From Roseovarius nanhaiticus (lineage in GTDB: Bacteria; Pseudomonadota; Alphaproteobacteria; Rhodobacterales; Rhodobacteraceae), in NCBI RefSeq assembly GCF_900156535.1, contig NZ_FTNV01000001.1:186001-250000 (forward strand): a stretch of 64,000 bases of DNA, in the 5' to 3' direction. Position 1 is the stretch's first letter. Each line of letters starts with the position of its first letter. A program made the position numbers and the translations under genes. Of the stretch, positions 1 to 8,107 are shown piece after piece. The notes under the pieces were generated by a model. The model made no database searches, was not told the origin of the DNA, and worked only from the letters and a program-made list of their open reading frames with translations.

Positions 1-1328
1 GTACGTCCGCCGCGTCCCTGACGGCCCTCGAAGTTGCGGTTTGACGTTGCGGCACAGCGCTCGCCCGGCGAAAGCTGATCGGGGTTCATCGCGAGGCACA
101 TGGAGCAGCCCGCGAGGCGCCACTCGAAGCCTGCCTCAATGAAGATATCGGCCAGGCCTTCTTCCTCGGCCTGCGCGCGCACCAGGCCCGAACCGGGGAC
201 GATCATGGCCCGCAATCCGTCCTTGATTTTCTTGCCCTTCAAGATCGCGGCGGCAGCGCGCAGATCCTCGATCCGGCCGTTCGTGCAAGAGCCGATAAAG
301 ACCGTATCGATCTCGACCTCGGTCAGAGGTGTTCCGGCGGTCAGCCCCATATAGTCGAGCGAGCGCTGCGCCGCGTCCACCTTGCCGCCCGAGAAGTCGG
401 AAGCGGCAGGAACCTTGGCGGTGATCGGCAGAACATCCTCGGGGCTGGTGCCCCAGGTCACGACCGGCGCGATATCCTCGCCCTTGAGCGTCACGACCTT
501 GTCCCAATGCGCGTCGTCGTCTGAATAAAGCGTCTTCCACCACGCGAGCGCGGCTTCCCACTGCGCGCCCTTGGGCGCATGCGGGCGGCCCATGCAATAC
601 TCAAACGTCTTCTCATCCGGTGCAATCAGGCCGGCGCGCGCGCCGCCCTCGATCGCCATGTTGCAGACGGTCATGCGGCCTTCCATCGACAGATCGCGAA
701 TGGCCTCGCCGCAATACTCGATGACATAGCCGGTGCCGCCCGCCGTTCCGGTCTCGCCAATCACGCTGAGGGTGATGTCCTTGGCAGTGACGCCCGGCGC
801 GAGCTTGCCGGTGATCTCGACCTTCATGTTCTTGCCCTTACGCTGGATCAGCGTCTGGGTGGCAAGAACATGCTCAACCTCGGAGGTACCGATACCATGC
901 GCCAACGCCCCGAAGGCGCCATGCGTCGCGGTATGGCTATCGCCGCAAACGACGGTCATGCCGGGCAAGGTCCAGCCCTGCTCGGGGCCGACGATATGCA
1001 CGATGCCCTGCCGCACGTCCGAAACGGGGTAGTAGTGGATCCCGAAATCGGCGGCGTTCTTGTCCAGCGCCTCAACTTGAATCTTGCTCTCGGGGTTCTC
1101 GATTCCCTTGGCGCGGTCCAGCGTCGTCGGCACGTTGTGATCCGGCACGGCGATGGTCTTGTCCGGCGCACGTACAGTGCGGCCCGTCATGCGCAGCCCC
1201 TCAAAGGCCTGCGGGCTTGTCACCTCATGAACGAGGTGGCGGTCAATATAAAGAAGGCAGGTGCCATCCTCGGCTTCGTGCACGAGATGCGCATCCCAGA
1301 TCTTGTCATAGAGCGTCTTGGGGGACAT
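1..1328 (-). CDS. leuC: 3-isopropylmalate dehydratase large subunit (partial, C-terminus off the window)
   Basis: Large subunit of cytosolic isopropylmalate isomerase, which with LeuD interconverts 2- and 3-isopropylmalate in leucine biosynthesis. It is an aconitase-family [4Fe-4S] enzyme. The translation shows the [19 protein letters not shown] block, a cluster cysteine in [13 protein letters not shown] near residue 346, and the CxxC pair of [11 protein letters not shown] near residue 410. About 442 codons are present against a usual 465-475, so only the C-terminal end is missing beyond base 1. The ATG at 1328 follows a GGGAGAGGA ribosome binding site. LeuD and LeuB probably lie downstream, outside the window. 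Confidence 0.96.
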   Translation of the reverse strand, partial: MSPKTLYDKIWDAHLVHEAEDGTCLLYIDRHLVHEVTSPQAFEGLRMTGRTVRAPDKTIAVPDHNVPTTLDRAKGIENPESKIQVEALDKNAADFGIHYYPVSDVRQGIVHIVGPEQGWTLPGMTVVCGDSHTATHGAFGALAHGIGTSEVEHVLATQTLIQRKGKNMKVEITGKLAPGVTAKDITLSVIGETGTAGGTGYVIEYCGEAIRDLSMEGRMTVCNMAIEGGARAGLIAPDEKTFEYCMGRPHAPKGAQWEAALAWWKTLYSDDDAHWDKVVTLKGEDIAPVVTWGTSPEDVLPITAKVPAASDFSGGKVDAAQRSLDYMGLTAGTPLTEVEIDTVFIGSCTNGRIEDLRAAAAILKGKKIKDGLRAMIVPGSGLVRAQAEEEGLADIFIEAGFEWRLAGCSMCLAMNPDQLSPGERCAATSNRNFEGRQGRGGR

Positions 1329-1381
1329 AGGTCCTCTCCCATATTGTCAGAATGTGAAAGCAGTGAGCAGGCAAATGCCCG

Positions 1382-1468
1382 TCATAGGTGCGCAAGCACA
1401 GAGAGGGACGCGCCGAAGAACCGCCAAGGAAGGCGCGATCTGTCGTCCATGTCGATAATCTTTTTCAT
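1382..1468 (-). CDS. possible 28-residue small protein in the leuC leader
   Basis: A short frame upstream of leuC on the same strand: ATG at 1468, stop TGA at 1382-1384, translation beginning MKKIIDMDDRSRLPWRFF. It has a charged N-terminal half and a hydrophobic C-terminal half, with a weak ribosome binding site. There are no leucine codons in tandem, so it does not look like a classical leu attenuator peptide. I do not recognise it; it may be chance, and only conservation in relatives would support it. Confidence 0.25.
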   Translation of the reverse strand: MKKIIDMDDRSRLPWRFFGASLSVLAHL

Positions 1469-1557
1469 ACGGACGAGATACTACCTGCGCCGCACGGTCG
1501 CAAGTGCGCCGGAAGGCGCATAATGCCGCCAGCAGGGCATGCATTCGGTCGAAATGC

Positions 1558-1629
1558 GAGTATTTTTGCCAAGATGAAAGCATAAGCGCCGCGCCTCTGC
1601 TTTTTCTTGGTGGCAAATACTCAAATCCC
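1558..1629 (-). repeat. inverted pair of the dispersed GAGTATTTTTGCCAAGATGA motif
   Basis: The plus strand reads GAGTATTTTTGCCAAGATGA at 1558-1577 and an inverted, slightly diverged copy at 1600-1629 (TTTTTCTTGGTGGCAAATAC core). In the transcript running out of petR, the arms can pair as GAGTATTT/AAATACTC, CCAAGA/TCTTGG and AAAG/CTTT around a 19-nt loop. The arm nearest petR starts 6 nt after the petR stop codon. Related single copies occur at 26681-26707, 32977-33001 and 43771-43798. Confidence 0.6.
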
Positions 1630-1635
1630 GCAAGC

Positions 1636-2337
1636 TCAATCGGGCGCCAACATATAGCCCTCGCCGCGCACCGTCTGCAGGTAGCGGGGCTGTTTCGGAT
1701 CCGCCTCGATCTTGCGCCGCAGCCGCGTGATCTGAACGTCGATGGCGCGCTCCTGCGCCTGGCCGCGGTCGCGTCCCAGATCCTCGACCAATTTCGAACG
1801 GGTAACGGGCTGACGCAGGCTTTGGGAAAAGATGCGCATGAGCTGCGTCTCGGTCGCGGTGAGGCGGACCGGCTCTCCACCCTTGGTCAACTCTGCGCGC
1901 TCCATATCGTAGCGCACGGGGCCGAGCGTCAGGATCTTGGGCGCGGTGCCTTCCGCTTCGGGCTCGGGCATGCGGCGCAGGATGGCGTTGATCCGCAAGA
2001 GCAGCTCTTTCGGTTCGAAAGGTTTGGCGAGATAGTCGTCCGCTCCTGCCTCCAGCCCGCTGATGCGATCCTCCGTCTCACCCCGTGCGGTCAGCAGCAG
2101 AATGGGCGTCGTGAGCGTTTCACGCAGCGCGCGGGTCAACGCGACGCCGTCTTCGCCCGGCATCATGACGTCCATCACGATCAAATCGAATTCCAGCCCG
2201 CTCAGAACCCGGCGAGCATGGGCCGCATCCCGCGCGACCGAGACGAGAAACCCGTTCCGCGCGAGGAATTTACGCAGAAGGCCGCGGATACGCTCGTCAT
2301 CATCGACGATCAGCAGATGGGGGGCCGGATCGCTCAT
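1636..2337 (-). CDS. petR: OmpR-family response regulator PetR
   Basis: Cytosolic DNA-binding response regulator of 233 aa. The receiver domain (about residues 6-120) has the acidic cluster VDDDE, the phosphoacceptor Asp56 in DLIVMDVMMP, Thr83 and Lys105 (LAKPFEP). A winged-helix effector domain follows (about 135-230), with RAIDVQITRLRRKIE and GEGYML. It overlaps petP by 4 nt (ATGA), so the two are translationally coupled. In Rhodobacter the petP-petR pair is a MarR-type protein plus an OmpR-type regulator studied with cytochrome bc1 expression; the name rests on this pairing and the ilvE neighbour. No sensor kinase is adjacent. Confidence 0.88.
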   Translation of the reverse strand: MSDPAPHLLIVDDDERIRGLLRKFLARNGFLVSVARDAAHARRVLSGLEFDLIVMDVMMPGEDGVALTRALRETLTTPILLLTARGETEDRISGLEAGADDYLAKPFEPKELLLRINAILRRMPEPEAEGTAPKILTLGPVRYDMERAELTKGGEPVRLTATETQLMRIFSQSLRQPVTRSKLVEDLGRDRGQAQERAIDVQITRLRRKIEADPKQPRYLQTVRGEGYMLAPD

Positions 2338-2831
2338 GATTGCGCCTCTCTCAGCGTTTGGTAGCGGCGGCGCATGTCAGGATCCATCATCGCCTCCAGG
2401 ACTTGCCGGAACCCGGCAACCGCACCTGGGCCGGCGGCGCGGTAAGCGGCGCGCATCCGGGCACGCTGCGCATCGCTCAGCTGCCGCTCCAGTGCGGCGC
2501 CTTCGGGAGTAAGGTGCAGGTTGCGTTCGCGCTTGTCCACCTTGCCGACGCGGCTGGCAACAAGGCCGTCCTCGACCAAGGTGCGCAAAACCCGGTTCAG
2601 CGATTGCTTGGTCACTCCGAGGATATTCAGAAGGTTCGTGACGGTCGTGCCCGGCTTGCGCGCGATGAAATGGATCGCACGGTGATGCGCCCGGCCGTAG
2701 GCCATGGTGCCGAGGATCCTGTCGGGGTCTGCGGTGAAGCCCTGATAGGCAAAGAACATCGCCTCGATCCCCTGCTGGAGCTGCTCGTCCGTCAGAAAGA
2801 GCAGCGCTTCGCCGCCTTGTGCCTCTGCCAT
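2334..2831 (-). CDS. petP: MarR-family regulator PetP
   Basis: MarR-type transcription factor of 165 aa. The winged helix-turn-helix is at about residues 45-110: VTNLLNILGVTKQSLNRVLRTL gives the recognition helix, and GKVDKRERNLHLTPEG is the typical wing (DxRxxxxxLT). Helices at both ends form the dimer interface in this family. It starts at the ATG at 2831 and overlaps petR by ATGA. It is transcribed divergently from ilvE. The effector is unknown; the assignment as PetP comes from the coupling with petR. Confidence 0.85.
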   Translation of the reverse strand: MAEAQGGEALLFLTDEQLQQGIEAMFFAYQGFTADPDRILGTMAYGRAHHRAIHFIARKPGTTVTNLLNILGVTKQSLNRVLRTLVEDGLVASRVGKVDKRERNLHLTPEGAALERQLSDAQRARMRAAYRAAGPGAVAGFRQVLEAMMDPDMRRRYQTLREAQS

Positions 2832-2984
2832 GTCACGATCCTCTCTTTTGCCCGGAGGTTACGTCAGCTTTGTTGACTTTCCAAGTTTCAACTGGTAGCG
2901 AATCGCAGTTTCTGCGCAATTTTACGTCCGCTTCGGTCGCATTTAGCGCAACTTATGCAAAGAATGCACCTTGGAGGGCACAAA
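2832..2984. promoter_or_regulatory. divergent promoter region petP / ilvE
   Basis: 153 bp between the start codons of petP (minus) and ilvE (plus), AT-richer than its surroundings. It contains TTTCTGCGCAATTTT at 2909-2923, identical to a 15-mer upstream of the HU gene at 42400-42414. GGAGGG at 2973-2978 is the ilvE ribosome binding site. Exact promoters were not resolved. Confidence 0.5.
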
Positions 2985-3851
2985 ATGGTGGGCTACGATG
3001 ATCGCGACGGCAAGATCTGGATGGATGGCAAGATGGTCGATTGGCGCGACGCCAACGTCCACATCCTGACGCATGCCATGCATTACGCCAGTTCGGTCTT
3101 TGAGGGCGAGCGCGCCTATAACGGCAAGATCTTCAAGAGCCGCCAACATTCAGAACGCCTGCACTATTCAGCGGGCGAATTGGACTTCGAGATCCCGTTC
3201 TCGGTGGATGAGATCGAAACCGCCAAGGCGCTGGTGTTGAAAGAAGCCGGTCTGACCGACGCCTATGTGCGCGCCATCGCCTGGCGGGGAGCAGGTCCGG
3301 ACATGGGTGTCGCCAGCGCGCGCAACCCTGTTCACCTGGCCATCGCGGCATGGGAATGGGGCGCGTATTACGGCGACGCCAAGATGAAGGGTGCCAAGCT
3401 CGACATCTCGAAGTGGAAGCGCCCCAGCCCCGAAACGATCCCTGTTCATGCCAAGGCCGCCGGCCTTTACATGATCTGCACCACATCCAAACATGCCGCC
3501 GAAGCCAAGGGCTGCTCGGACGCGCTTTTCATGGATTATCGCGGCTACGTCGCCGAGGCGACGGGGGCCAACATCTTCTTCGTGAAGGATGGCGAAGTGC
3601 ACACGCCGCTGGCCGATTGCTTCCTCAACGGTTTGACGCGCCAGACGGTCATTGGTCTGCTCAAGGACAAGGGGATCGCGGTGCACGAGCGGCATATCAT
3701 GCCAGACGAGATGGAAGGGTTCGAGCAGTGCTGGCTGACCGGCACCGCCGCCGAGGTGACGCCCGTTGGCCAGATCGGAGATTACCATTTTGAGGTCGGC
3801 GCGCTGACGCGGGACATTGCGGAGACGTATGAAAAGCTGGTGCGCAGCTAA
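2985..3851 (+). CDS. ilvE: branched-chain amino acid aminotransferase
   Basis: Fold type IV PLP aminotransferase (288 aa) that moves amino groups between glutamate and the keto acids of leucine, isoleucine and valine. The likely PLP lysine is Lys157 in VHAKAAG, and the catalytic loop EATGANIFF begins at Glu191. The C-terminal WLTGTAAEVTPV motif binds the cofactor phosphate. I chose the ATG at 2985 because GGAGGG lies 6 nt upstream; the frame is open from 2955 but that extension lacks a ribosome binding site. A strong hairpin terminator follows. Confidence 0.95.
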   Translation: MVGYDDRDGKIWMDGKMVDWRDANVHILTHAMHYASSVFEGERAYNGKIFKSRQHSERLHYSAGELDFEIPFSVDEIETAKALVLKEAGLTDAYVRAIAWRGAGPDMGVASARNPVHLAIAAWEWGAYYGDAKMKGAKLDISKWKRPSPETIPVHAKAAGLYMICTTSKHAAEAKGCSDALFMDYRGYVAEATGANIFFVKDGEVHTPLADCFLNGLTRQTVIGLLKDKGIAVHERHIMPDEMEGFEQCWLTGTAAEVTPVGQIGDYHFEVGALTRDIAETYEKLVRS

Positions 3852-3871
3852 GCCACGCCATCGCGAAAGAC

Positions 3872-3897
3872 AAAGGGCGCTCCGAAGAGCGCCCTTT
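3872..3897. terminator. bidirectional intrinsic terminator between ilvE and the ABC permease gene
   Basis: A perfect 11-bp stem AAAGGGCGCTC / GAGCGCCCTTT around a CGAA tetraloop. A T-run follows on the plus strand and an A-run precedes it, so it can stop both the rightward ilvE transcript and the leftward transporter operon, which converge here. Confidence 0.9.
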
Positions 3898-3903
3898 TTG
3901 CAT

Positions 3904-4788
3904 TTATCCCGGCGACATGCCGCGCAGTCGTTCGGACCTTCGTCTGAGCAATTCCACCGTCGTCAGCAGCGCGATCGAGATACAGACAAGGATCGTCGCC
4001 ACCGCGAGAATTGTCGGTGAAATCTGTTCGCGCAGGCCGGTGAACATCTGCCACGGCAGAGTCTTTTGAGAGGCCGAGCCAACGAAAAGCACAACCACAA
4101 CTTCGTCGAAGGATGTGATGAAGGCAAACAGGCCGCCCGAAATGACGCCGGGCAGGATCAGCGGCATCTGTACGCGAAAAAAGGTGGTCACCGGGTTCGC
4201 GCCCATATTCGCCGCGGCGCGCGTCAGCGACCGGTCAAAGCCGACCAGCGTTGCCGTCACCGTGATGATCACGAAGGGAATGCCCAGCACGGCATGGGCG
4301 AGGATAACCTTGATATAGCCGACGAGGTTCTTATCGAGGCCGATCGAGTTCTCCATGAAGTTGCCGATCTTCGAGTAGAAGAAGAACATGCCGGTGGCCG
4401 AAATGATCAGTGGCACAATCATGGGCGAGATCAGGATCGCCATGATCGCGCGGCGGAACGGCACATGGCTCTGGCTGAGGCCGATGGCCGCGAGCGTGCC
4501 GAGGCTGACCGAAATCAGTGTCGCGATCGGCGCGATGATCAGCGAGTTCTTGAAGCTCCGCTGCCACTCGTTGTTCGTGAAGAAATCGCGGTAATGCTTG
4601 AGCGAATATCCGTCGGGATCGAAGCTGAGCATTTCGGGCGTGAAGGTAAAGAAGTTCTCGGCGTTGAACGACAGCGGGATGACCACCAGGATCGGTGTGA
4701 TGAGGAAGATGAAGATTAGCGCACAGATCACCCGGAAGGCATAGTACCAGACGCGTTGGCCGAACGTGGCGTAGATAGGAAGGCTCAT
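3904..4788 (-). CDS. polyamine-type ABC transporter permease, PotC-like (system 1)
   Basis: Inner-membrane permease of 294 aa with about six transmembrane helices, the second membrane subunit of the importer encoded by 9217-3904. The N-terminal helix VICALIFIFLITPILVVIPLSF and the cytoplasmic EAA-type loop RAAANMGANPVTTFFRVQMPLILPG are typical of PotC/PotI proteins, as is FITSFDEVVVVLFV near the end. It lies 6 nt after the PotB-like gene and is the last gene of the operon, ending at the shared terminator. The substrate is inferred only from family and neighbours. Confidence 0.9.
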   Translation of the reverse strand: MSLPIYATFGQRVWYYAFRVICALIFIFLITPILVVIPLSFNAENFFTFTPEMLSFDPDGYSLKHYRDFFTNNEWQRSFKNSLIIAPIATLISVSLGTLAAIGLSQSHVPFRRAIMAILISPMIVPLIISATGMFFFYSKIGNFMENSIGLDKNLVGYIKVILAHAVLGIPFVIITVTATLVGFDRSLTRAAANMGANPVTTFFRVQMPLILPGVISGGLFAFITSFDEVVVVLFVGSASQKTLPWQMFTGLREQISPTILAVATILVCISIALLTTVELLRRRSERLRGMSPG

Positions 4789-4794
4789 GTCGCG

Positions 4795-6519
4795 TTACCC
4801 CAGTTTCACGTTATCGATGCCGACGATCTTGTCGTAGCACCAGTATAGCAGCAGCACGACGGCCAGCAGGATGGTGCCCAGCGCGGCCGCAAGGCCCCAG
4901 TTCAGGCTGGACGAGATGTGATAGGCGATCCGGTTCGAGATGAAGACACCCTTGGTGCCGCCAACGATTTCGGGCGTGATGTAGTAGCCGATCGACAGGA
5001 TGAAGACGAGGATACTGCCCGCACCGATGCCCGGAATGGATTGCGGGAAATAGACCCGCCAGAAGGCGGTCCAATTGGTCGCGCCTAATGATTTCGCGGC
5101 ACGCAGATAGCTGGGATTGATCGTCTGCATCACCGAATACATCGGCAGGATCATGAAGGGCAGCAGGATATGCGTCATCGCGATGATGGTACCGAACTGG
5201 TTGTTGATCATGATCAGCCGGTTCTCATCGGCAACGAGACCCGCCCACACCAGCACGTCGTTGATGACGCCCTGTTGTTGCAGCATCACCTTCCACGCAG
5301 AGGTCCGCACCAGAAGCGACGTCCAGAAGGGTAGCAAAACGAGAATCATCAGCACGTTGGCCTGGCGCATCGGCAGGTTCGACAGCAGCCATGCGACGGG
5401 ATAGCCCAGCAGGATGCACGCGCCCATGATGGTCATCGACATGATCAGTGTGCGGATGAACAGCTGGATCAGCACGCGTGTATTCTCGGGCTGAACGGAA
5501 ATGCCTTCCGGGGTCTTCTGCATGTCGATGGCGTTGAGGAAATAACCGCTCGTGTAGGGGGCGCTATGCGTTTGAATCACGCGCCATGTCTCAAGCAGCA
5601 CCCAATCTTCATCGATATCGGCAAAGATGGCGCGGTAATCGGGCGGTGCCAGTCCGGCTTCTGCCAGCGCGGCGAGCGCGTCCCTGTGCGGTCCATCATA
5701 GGCGGCGAGGCGCTCGGCGAAACCGGGGCTGGTCACATCATCAAGAAGGCCAAGATACACGGTTTCGACGGGCTTTTCCTCGGCCACGACGTCGTTATTG
5801 ATCAGCCCCGCGATCACGCCGAAGGCGGTGTAGGCGCGCGTGGCGATCGGCAAGAGCTCGGACGCAGCCAGCGATGGGCTGAAGTTCATCTCGCCGGTCG
5901 GCACCTCGTCTGCCATGTTGCGAATGCGTTTTTGCTGCGCGTTCAGCAGATCCTCGTCAACCTCCGTGCCTTCGGGCGCGTTGAAGATCTCGTAATAGGT
6001 CTCACGCTCGCCCCAGCGGGGATCGACCTCCTCAAGGATGTCCTGTGCGTCCTTGCCAGGATCATCCATCTTTCGCCCGGCCTGACGAAAGAGCGAGGAC
6101 ATGCCGCTAGCCTCATAATTGAGCCGCGAGCCGAGACGCGTGTGCCGCTTCATCTCATCCGCAAGGAAGAGATCGTAATACATCGCGCGGAACACAGGCT
6201 CGCCCGGCAGCTCGTCTCCAGAGCCGTCCCACTGGTTCAGCTCTTCGACGGTGTAGGGCAGCGTGTCCTCGACGATCTGGTTTTCGACCGAGCGGAACAG
6301 CATATCGCCGATGGGAAAAATGAAGGAGATGAGCACAAAGATCAGCAGCGGGGCGATCAGGCCCAGCGCGCGCATCTTCTGAACGCGCAGGGCTTTGTTC
6401 AAGCTCCGCTTGAGCGGCGTGCCATCGGCGGCCAATACCGGACCACTTTTGTCGCTGCGCGCGACCTTCAAGCCGTCATCGGGTGTGGGGCCGGTGGCTG
6501 CTGTTGTTGCGTCGCTCAT
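4795..6519 (-). CDS. polyamine-type ABC transporter permease, PotB-like, with a large periplasmic insertion (system 1)
   Basis: Inner-membrane permease of 574 aa, about twice the 285-300 aa normal for PotB. After a cytoplasmic N-terminus, helix 1 (about residues 53-72) is followed by some 275 residues without a clear membrane helix (75-348). The ordinary PotB core then resumes at about 350, with LLPFWTSLLVRTSAWKVML and the EAA loop LRAAKSLGATNWTAFWRVYFP. The insertion should be periplasmic and is rich in acidic residues. Start ATG 6519 follows AAGGGGCC and lies 1 nt after the DUF1330 stop; an in-frame start at 6543 is less likely because it would overlap that gene. Confidence 0.9.
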   Translation of the reverse strand: MSDATTAATGPTPDDGLKVARSDKSGPVLAADGTPLKRSLNKALRVQKMRALGLIAPLLIFVLISFIFPIGDMLFRSVENQIVEDTLPYTVEELNQWDGSGDELPGEPVFRAMYYDLFLADEMKRHTRLGSRLNYEASGMSSLFRQAGRKMDDPGKDAQDILEEVDPRWGERETYYEIFNAPEGTEVDEDLLNAQQKRIRNMADEVPTGEMNFSPSLAASELLPIATRAYTAFGVIAGLINNDVVAEEKPVETVYLGLLDDVTSPGFAERLAAYDGPHRDALAALAEAGLAPPDYRAIFADIDEDWVLLETWRVIQTHSAPYTSGYFLNAIDMQKTPEGISVQPENTRVLIQLFIRTLIMSMTIMGACILLGYPVAWLLSNLPMRQANVLMILVLLPFWTSLLVRTSAWKVMLQQQGVINDVLVWAGLVADENRLIMINNQFGTIIAMTHILLPFMILPMYSVMQTINPSYLRAAKSLGATNWTAFWRVYFPQSIPGIGAGSILVFILSIGYYITPEIVGGTKGVFISNRIAYHISSSLNWGLAAALGTILLAVVLLLYWCYDKIVGIDNVKLG

Positions 6520-6520
6520 T

Positions 6521-6808
6521 TCAGGCCCCTTCGACCAAGACAATCACGCTGTCGGCACTGTCCCTGCGGATCTCCGCGACGGCCTGATAGTCAGGGTCGT
6601 CATAGGCGCTGCGTGCGGCAGCATAACTGGGAAATTCGATGACCACGTGGCGCTGAAGCGTCTCGCCCTCAAGCTGTTCGGACTGGCCGCCCCGGACGAC
6701 GAAACGTCCGCCGTGCCTCTCGAGGATCGCGGTGTCGCGCGCAACGTATTCGCGATACGCTTCGGCGTTCTTCACCGAGATATGTCCGATCAAATAGCCC
6801 TTGGGCAT
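6521..6808 (-). CDS. DUF1330 family protein in the transporter operon
   Basis: A 95-aa protein with the DUF1330 signature: MPKGYLIGHISVKNAEAY at the start, then VRGGQSEQLEG, VVIEFPSYAAARSAYDDPDYQ and a short C-terminal strand. The family adopts a small ferredoxin-like dimeric alpha/beta barrel fold related to stress-response and monooxygenase-like proteins; its biochemical role is not established. It is lodged between the substrate-binding protein gene and the PotB-like permease gene, with only 1 nt to the latter, so it is probably co-translated. The frame is open further upstream, but the ATG at 6808 gives the family's normal N-terminus. Confidence 0.88.
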   Translation of the reverse strand: MPKGYLIGHISVKNAEAYREYVARDTAILERHGGRFVVRGGQSEQLEGETLQRHVVIEFPSYAAARSAYDDPDYQAVAEIRRDSADSVIVLVEGA

Positions 6809-6874
6809 ACGTGTGCCGTCCCTGTTTGAAATGTGCGGCCCGTACATTGCGCGCCGCACGTCTTGTTTGGCGGT

Positions 6875-6898
6875 GAGGCGGGCCGCATGGCCCGCCTC
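6875..6898 (-). other. intercistronic hairpin after the substrate-binding protein gene
   Basis: A perfect 10-bp stem GAGGCGGGCC / GGCCCGCCTC with a 4-nt loop, 10 nt past the stop codon of the substrate-binding protein gene. No T-run follows in the direction of transcription. It is better read as an mRNA 3' stabiliser or partial attenuator that keeps binding-protein levels above those of the permeases. Confidence 0.65.
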
Positions 6899-6908
6899 GT
6901 GCCGGATC

Positions 6909-8006
6909 TTATTGTGCCAGCCACGCCTGGAATTTGGCGTCGATGTCATCGCGGTAGTCGGCCCAGAACTCGTAGTTGTAGAGGAACGTGTTCTTGGCGT
7001 TTTCGGGATCGGTCGGCATGTGCGGCGCCATGTCGATGCCCAGCTCGGCATGCTTGCCGACCAGCGGGGCCGACGACTTGCGAGCGGGACCGTAGCTGAT
7101 GTAGGCGGCCTGGTCGGCCAGGCGCTGCGTATCGGTCGCGAACTTGAGGTAATCAAGTGCCGCCGCCTGACGCTCTTCGCTGAGGCCGGTAGGAATGATG
7201 AAGCCGTCGATGTCGAAGACCTGTGCGTCCCACAGCATGGCGACGGGCTGATCCTGCTCTTCGATCAGGCTGAACAGACGGCCGTTATAGGTCGAACCCA
7301 TGACGACTTCGCCATCGGCCAGAAGCTGAGGCGTATCCGCACCGGCCGACCACCAGACGACGCTGTCACGGATCGTGTCCAGCTTGTCCAGCGCCTGCTG
7401 CTGGCCTTCGTCGGTCTCCAGCACGTCATAGACGTCTTCTTTGGCGACGCCGTCGCACAGAAGGGCCCACTCCATGTTGTTGATCGGACGCTTTTCCAGC
7501 GAACGCTTGCCGGGATAGGCTTCGAGGTCGAAGACGTCGCAGACATCATCCGGAGGCGTGTCGCCGACCAGGTCGGTGCGATAGCCGAAGGTGGTCGAAT
7601 ATACGATCGTCGGAACGTAGCAATCCGAGACCAGCAGATCGCCGAAATCTTCTTCGGCGGTCGAGCCGTCATCGCCGGGTGCCAGCATCTCGTTGAAGTC
7701 GATTTCCATCGCGAGACCTTCGTCGCACAGACGGATCGCGTCGGCGGCAACCACGTCGACCACATCCCACGTGATGTTGTCGGCTTCGTTCATCGCGCGC
7801 AGCTTGGCCACGGCCTCGTTCGAGCTGTCGTCATTGATGATCTTGATGCCGGTCTTCTCGGTGAAGGGCTCATGATAGGCCTTCTGCTGCGAGTTGGAGT
7901 AGGCGCCGCCCCAGCTGACGACGGTCAGTTCTTCGACTTCGGCCGAAGCCATGCCTGCAACTGCGGTCAGCGCGGTCGAGGCCAGAAGTGTTTTGGTTAA
8001 TTTCAT
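6909..8006 (-). CDS. periplasmic substrate-binding protein of polyamine-type ABC transporter (system 1)
   Basis: Type II periplasmic binding protein of 365 aa. The signal peptide is clear: a basic start, a hydrophobic core TLLASTALTAVAG and a probable cleavage after ASA at residue 22. The mature N-terminus LTVVSWGGAYSNSQQKAYHEPF is typical of PotD-like proteins, which capture putrescine, spermidine or related amines. The ATG at 8006 has a GGGAG site just upstream. The extended frame to 8069 would spoil the signal peptide. It is the second gene of the operon, after the ATPase gene, with 101 bp between them. Confidence 0.92.
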   Translation of the reverse strand: MKLTKTLLASTALTAVAGMASAEVEELTVVSWGGAYSNSQQKAYHEPFTEKTGIKIINDDSSNEAVAKLRAMNEADNITWDVVDVVAADAIRLCDEGLAMEIDFNEMLAPGDDGSTAEEDFGDLLVSDCYVPTIVYSTTFGYRTDLVGDTPPDDVCDVFDLEAYPGKRSLEKRPINNMEWALLCDGVAKEDVYDVLETDEGQQQALDKLDTIRDSVVWWSAGADTPQLLADGEVVMGSTYNGRLFSLIEEQDQPVAMLWDAQVFDIDGFIIPTGLSEERQAAALDYLKFATDTQRLADQAAYISYGPARKSSAPLVGKHAELGIDMAPHMPTDPENAKNTFLYNYEFWADYRDDIDAKFQAWLAQ

Positions 8007-8107
8007 TTCATTCTCCCTAGTGAGGCCCGGTTTTGATCTTTGATGAGGGGGTGGCACGGGCCTGTCCACATATCCCTCTGTTCATCGGACCCCGAAGGGC
8101 CGCGATA

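Larger units (their letters stand above)
1329..1635. other. gene-poor interval between petR and leuC
   Basis: This 307-bp stretch separates the end of petR from the start of leuC, both on the minus strand. It holds the inverted pair of the dispersed motif described separately (1558-1629), the leuC ribosome binding site and a doubtful 28-codon frame. No intrinsic terminator with a clear U-run and no recognisable riboswitch was found. A leuC promoter is expected here but no convincing -35/-10 pair stands out. Confidence 0.5.

Noticed and set aside
6801..8000. 399-codon open frame on the plus strand
   Set aside because: Antisense to the system 1 binding-protein gene, which has a clear signal peptide and family sequence; the plus frame shows none.
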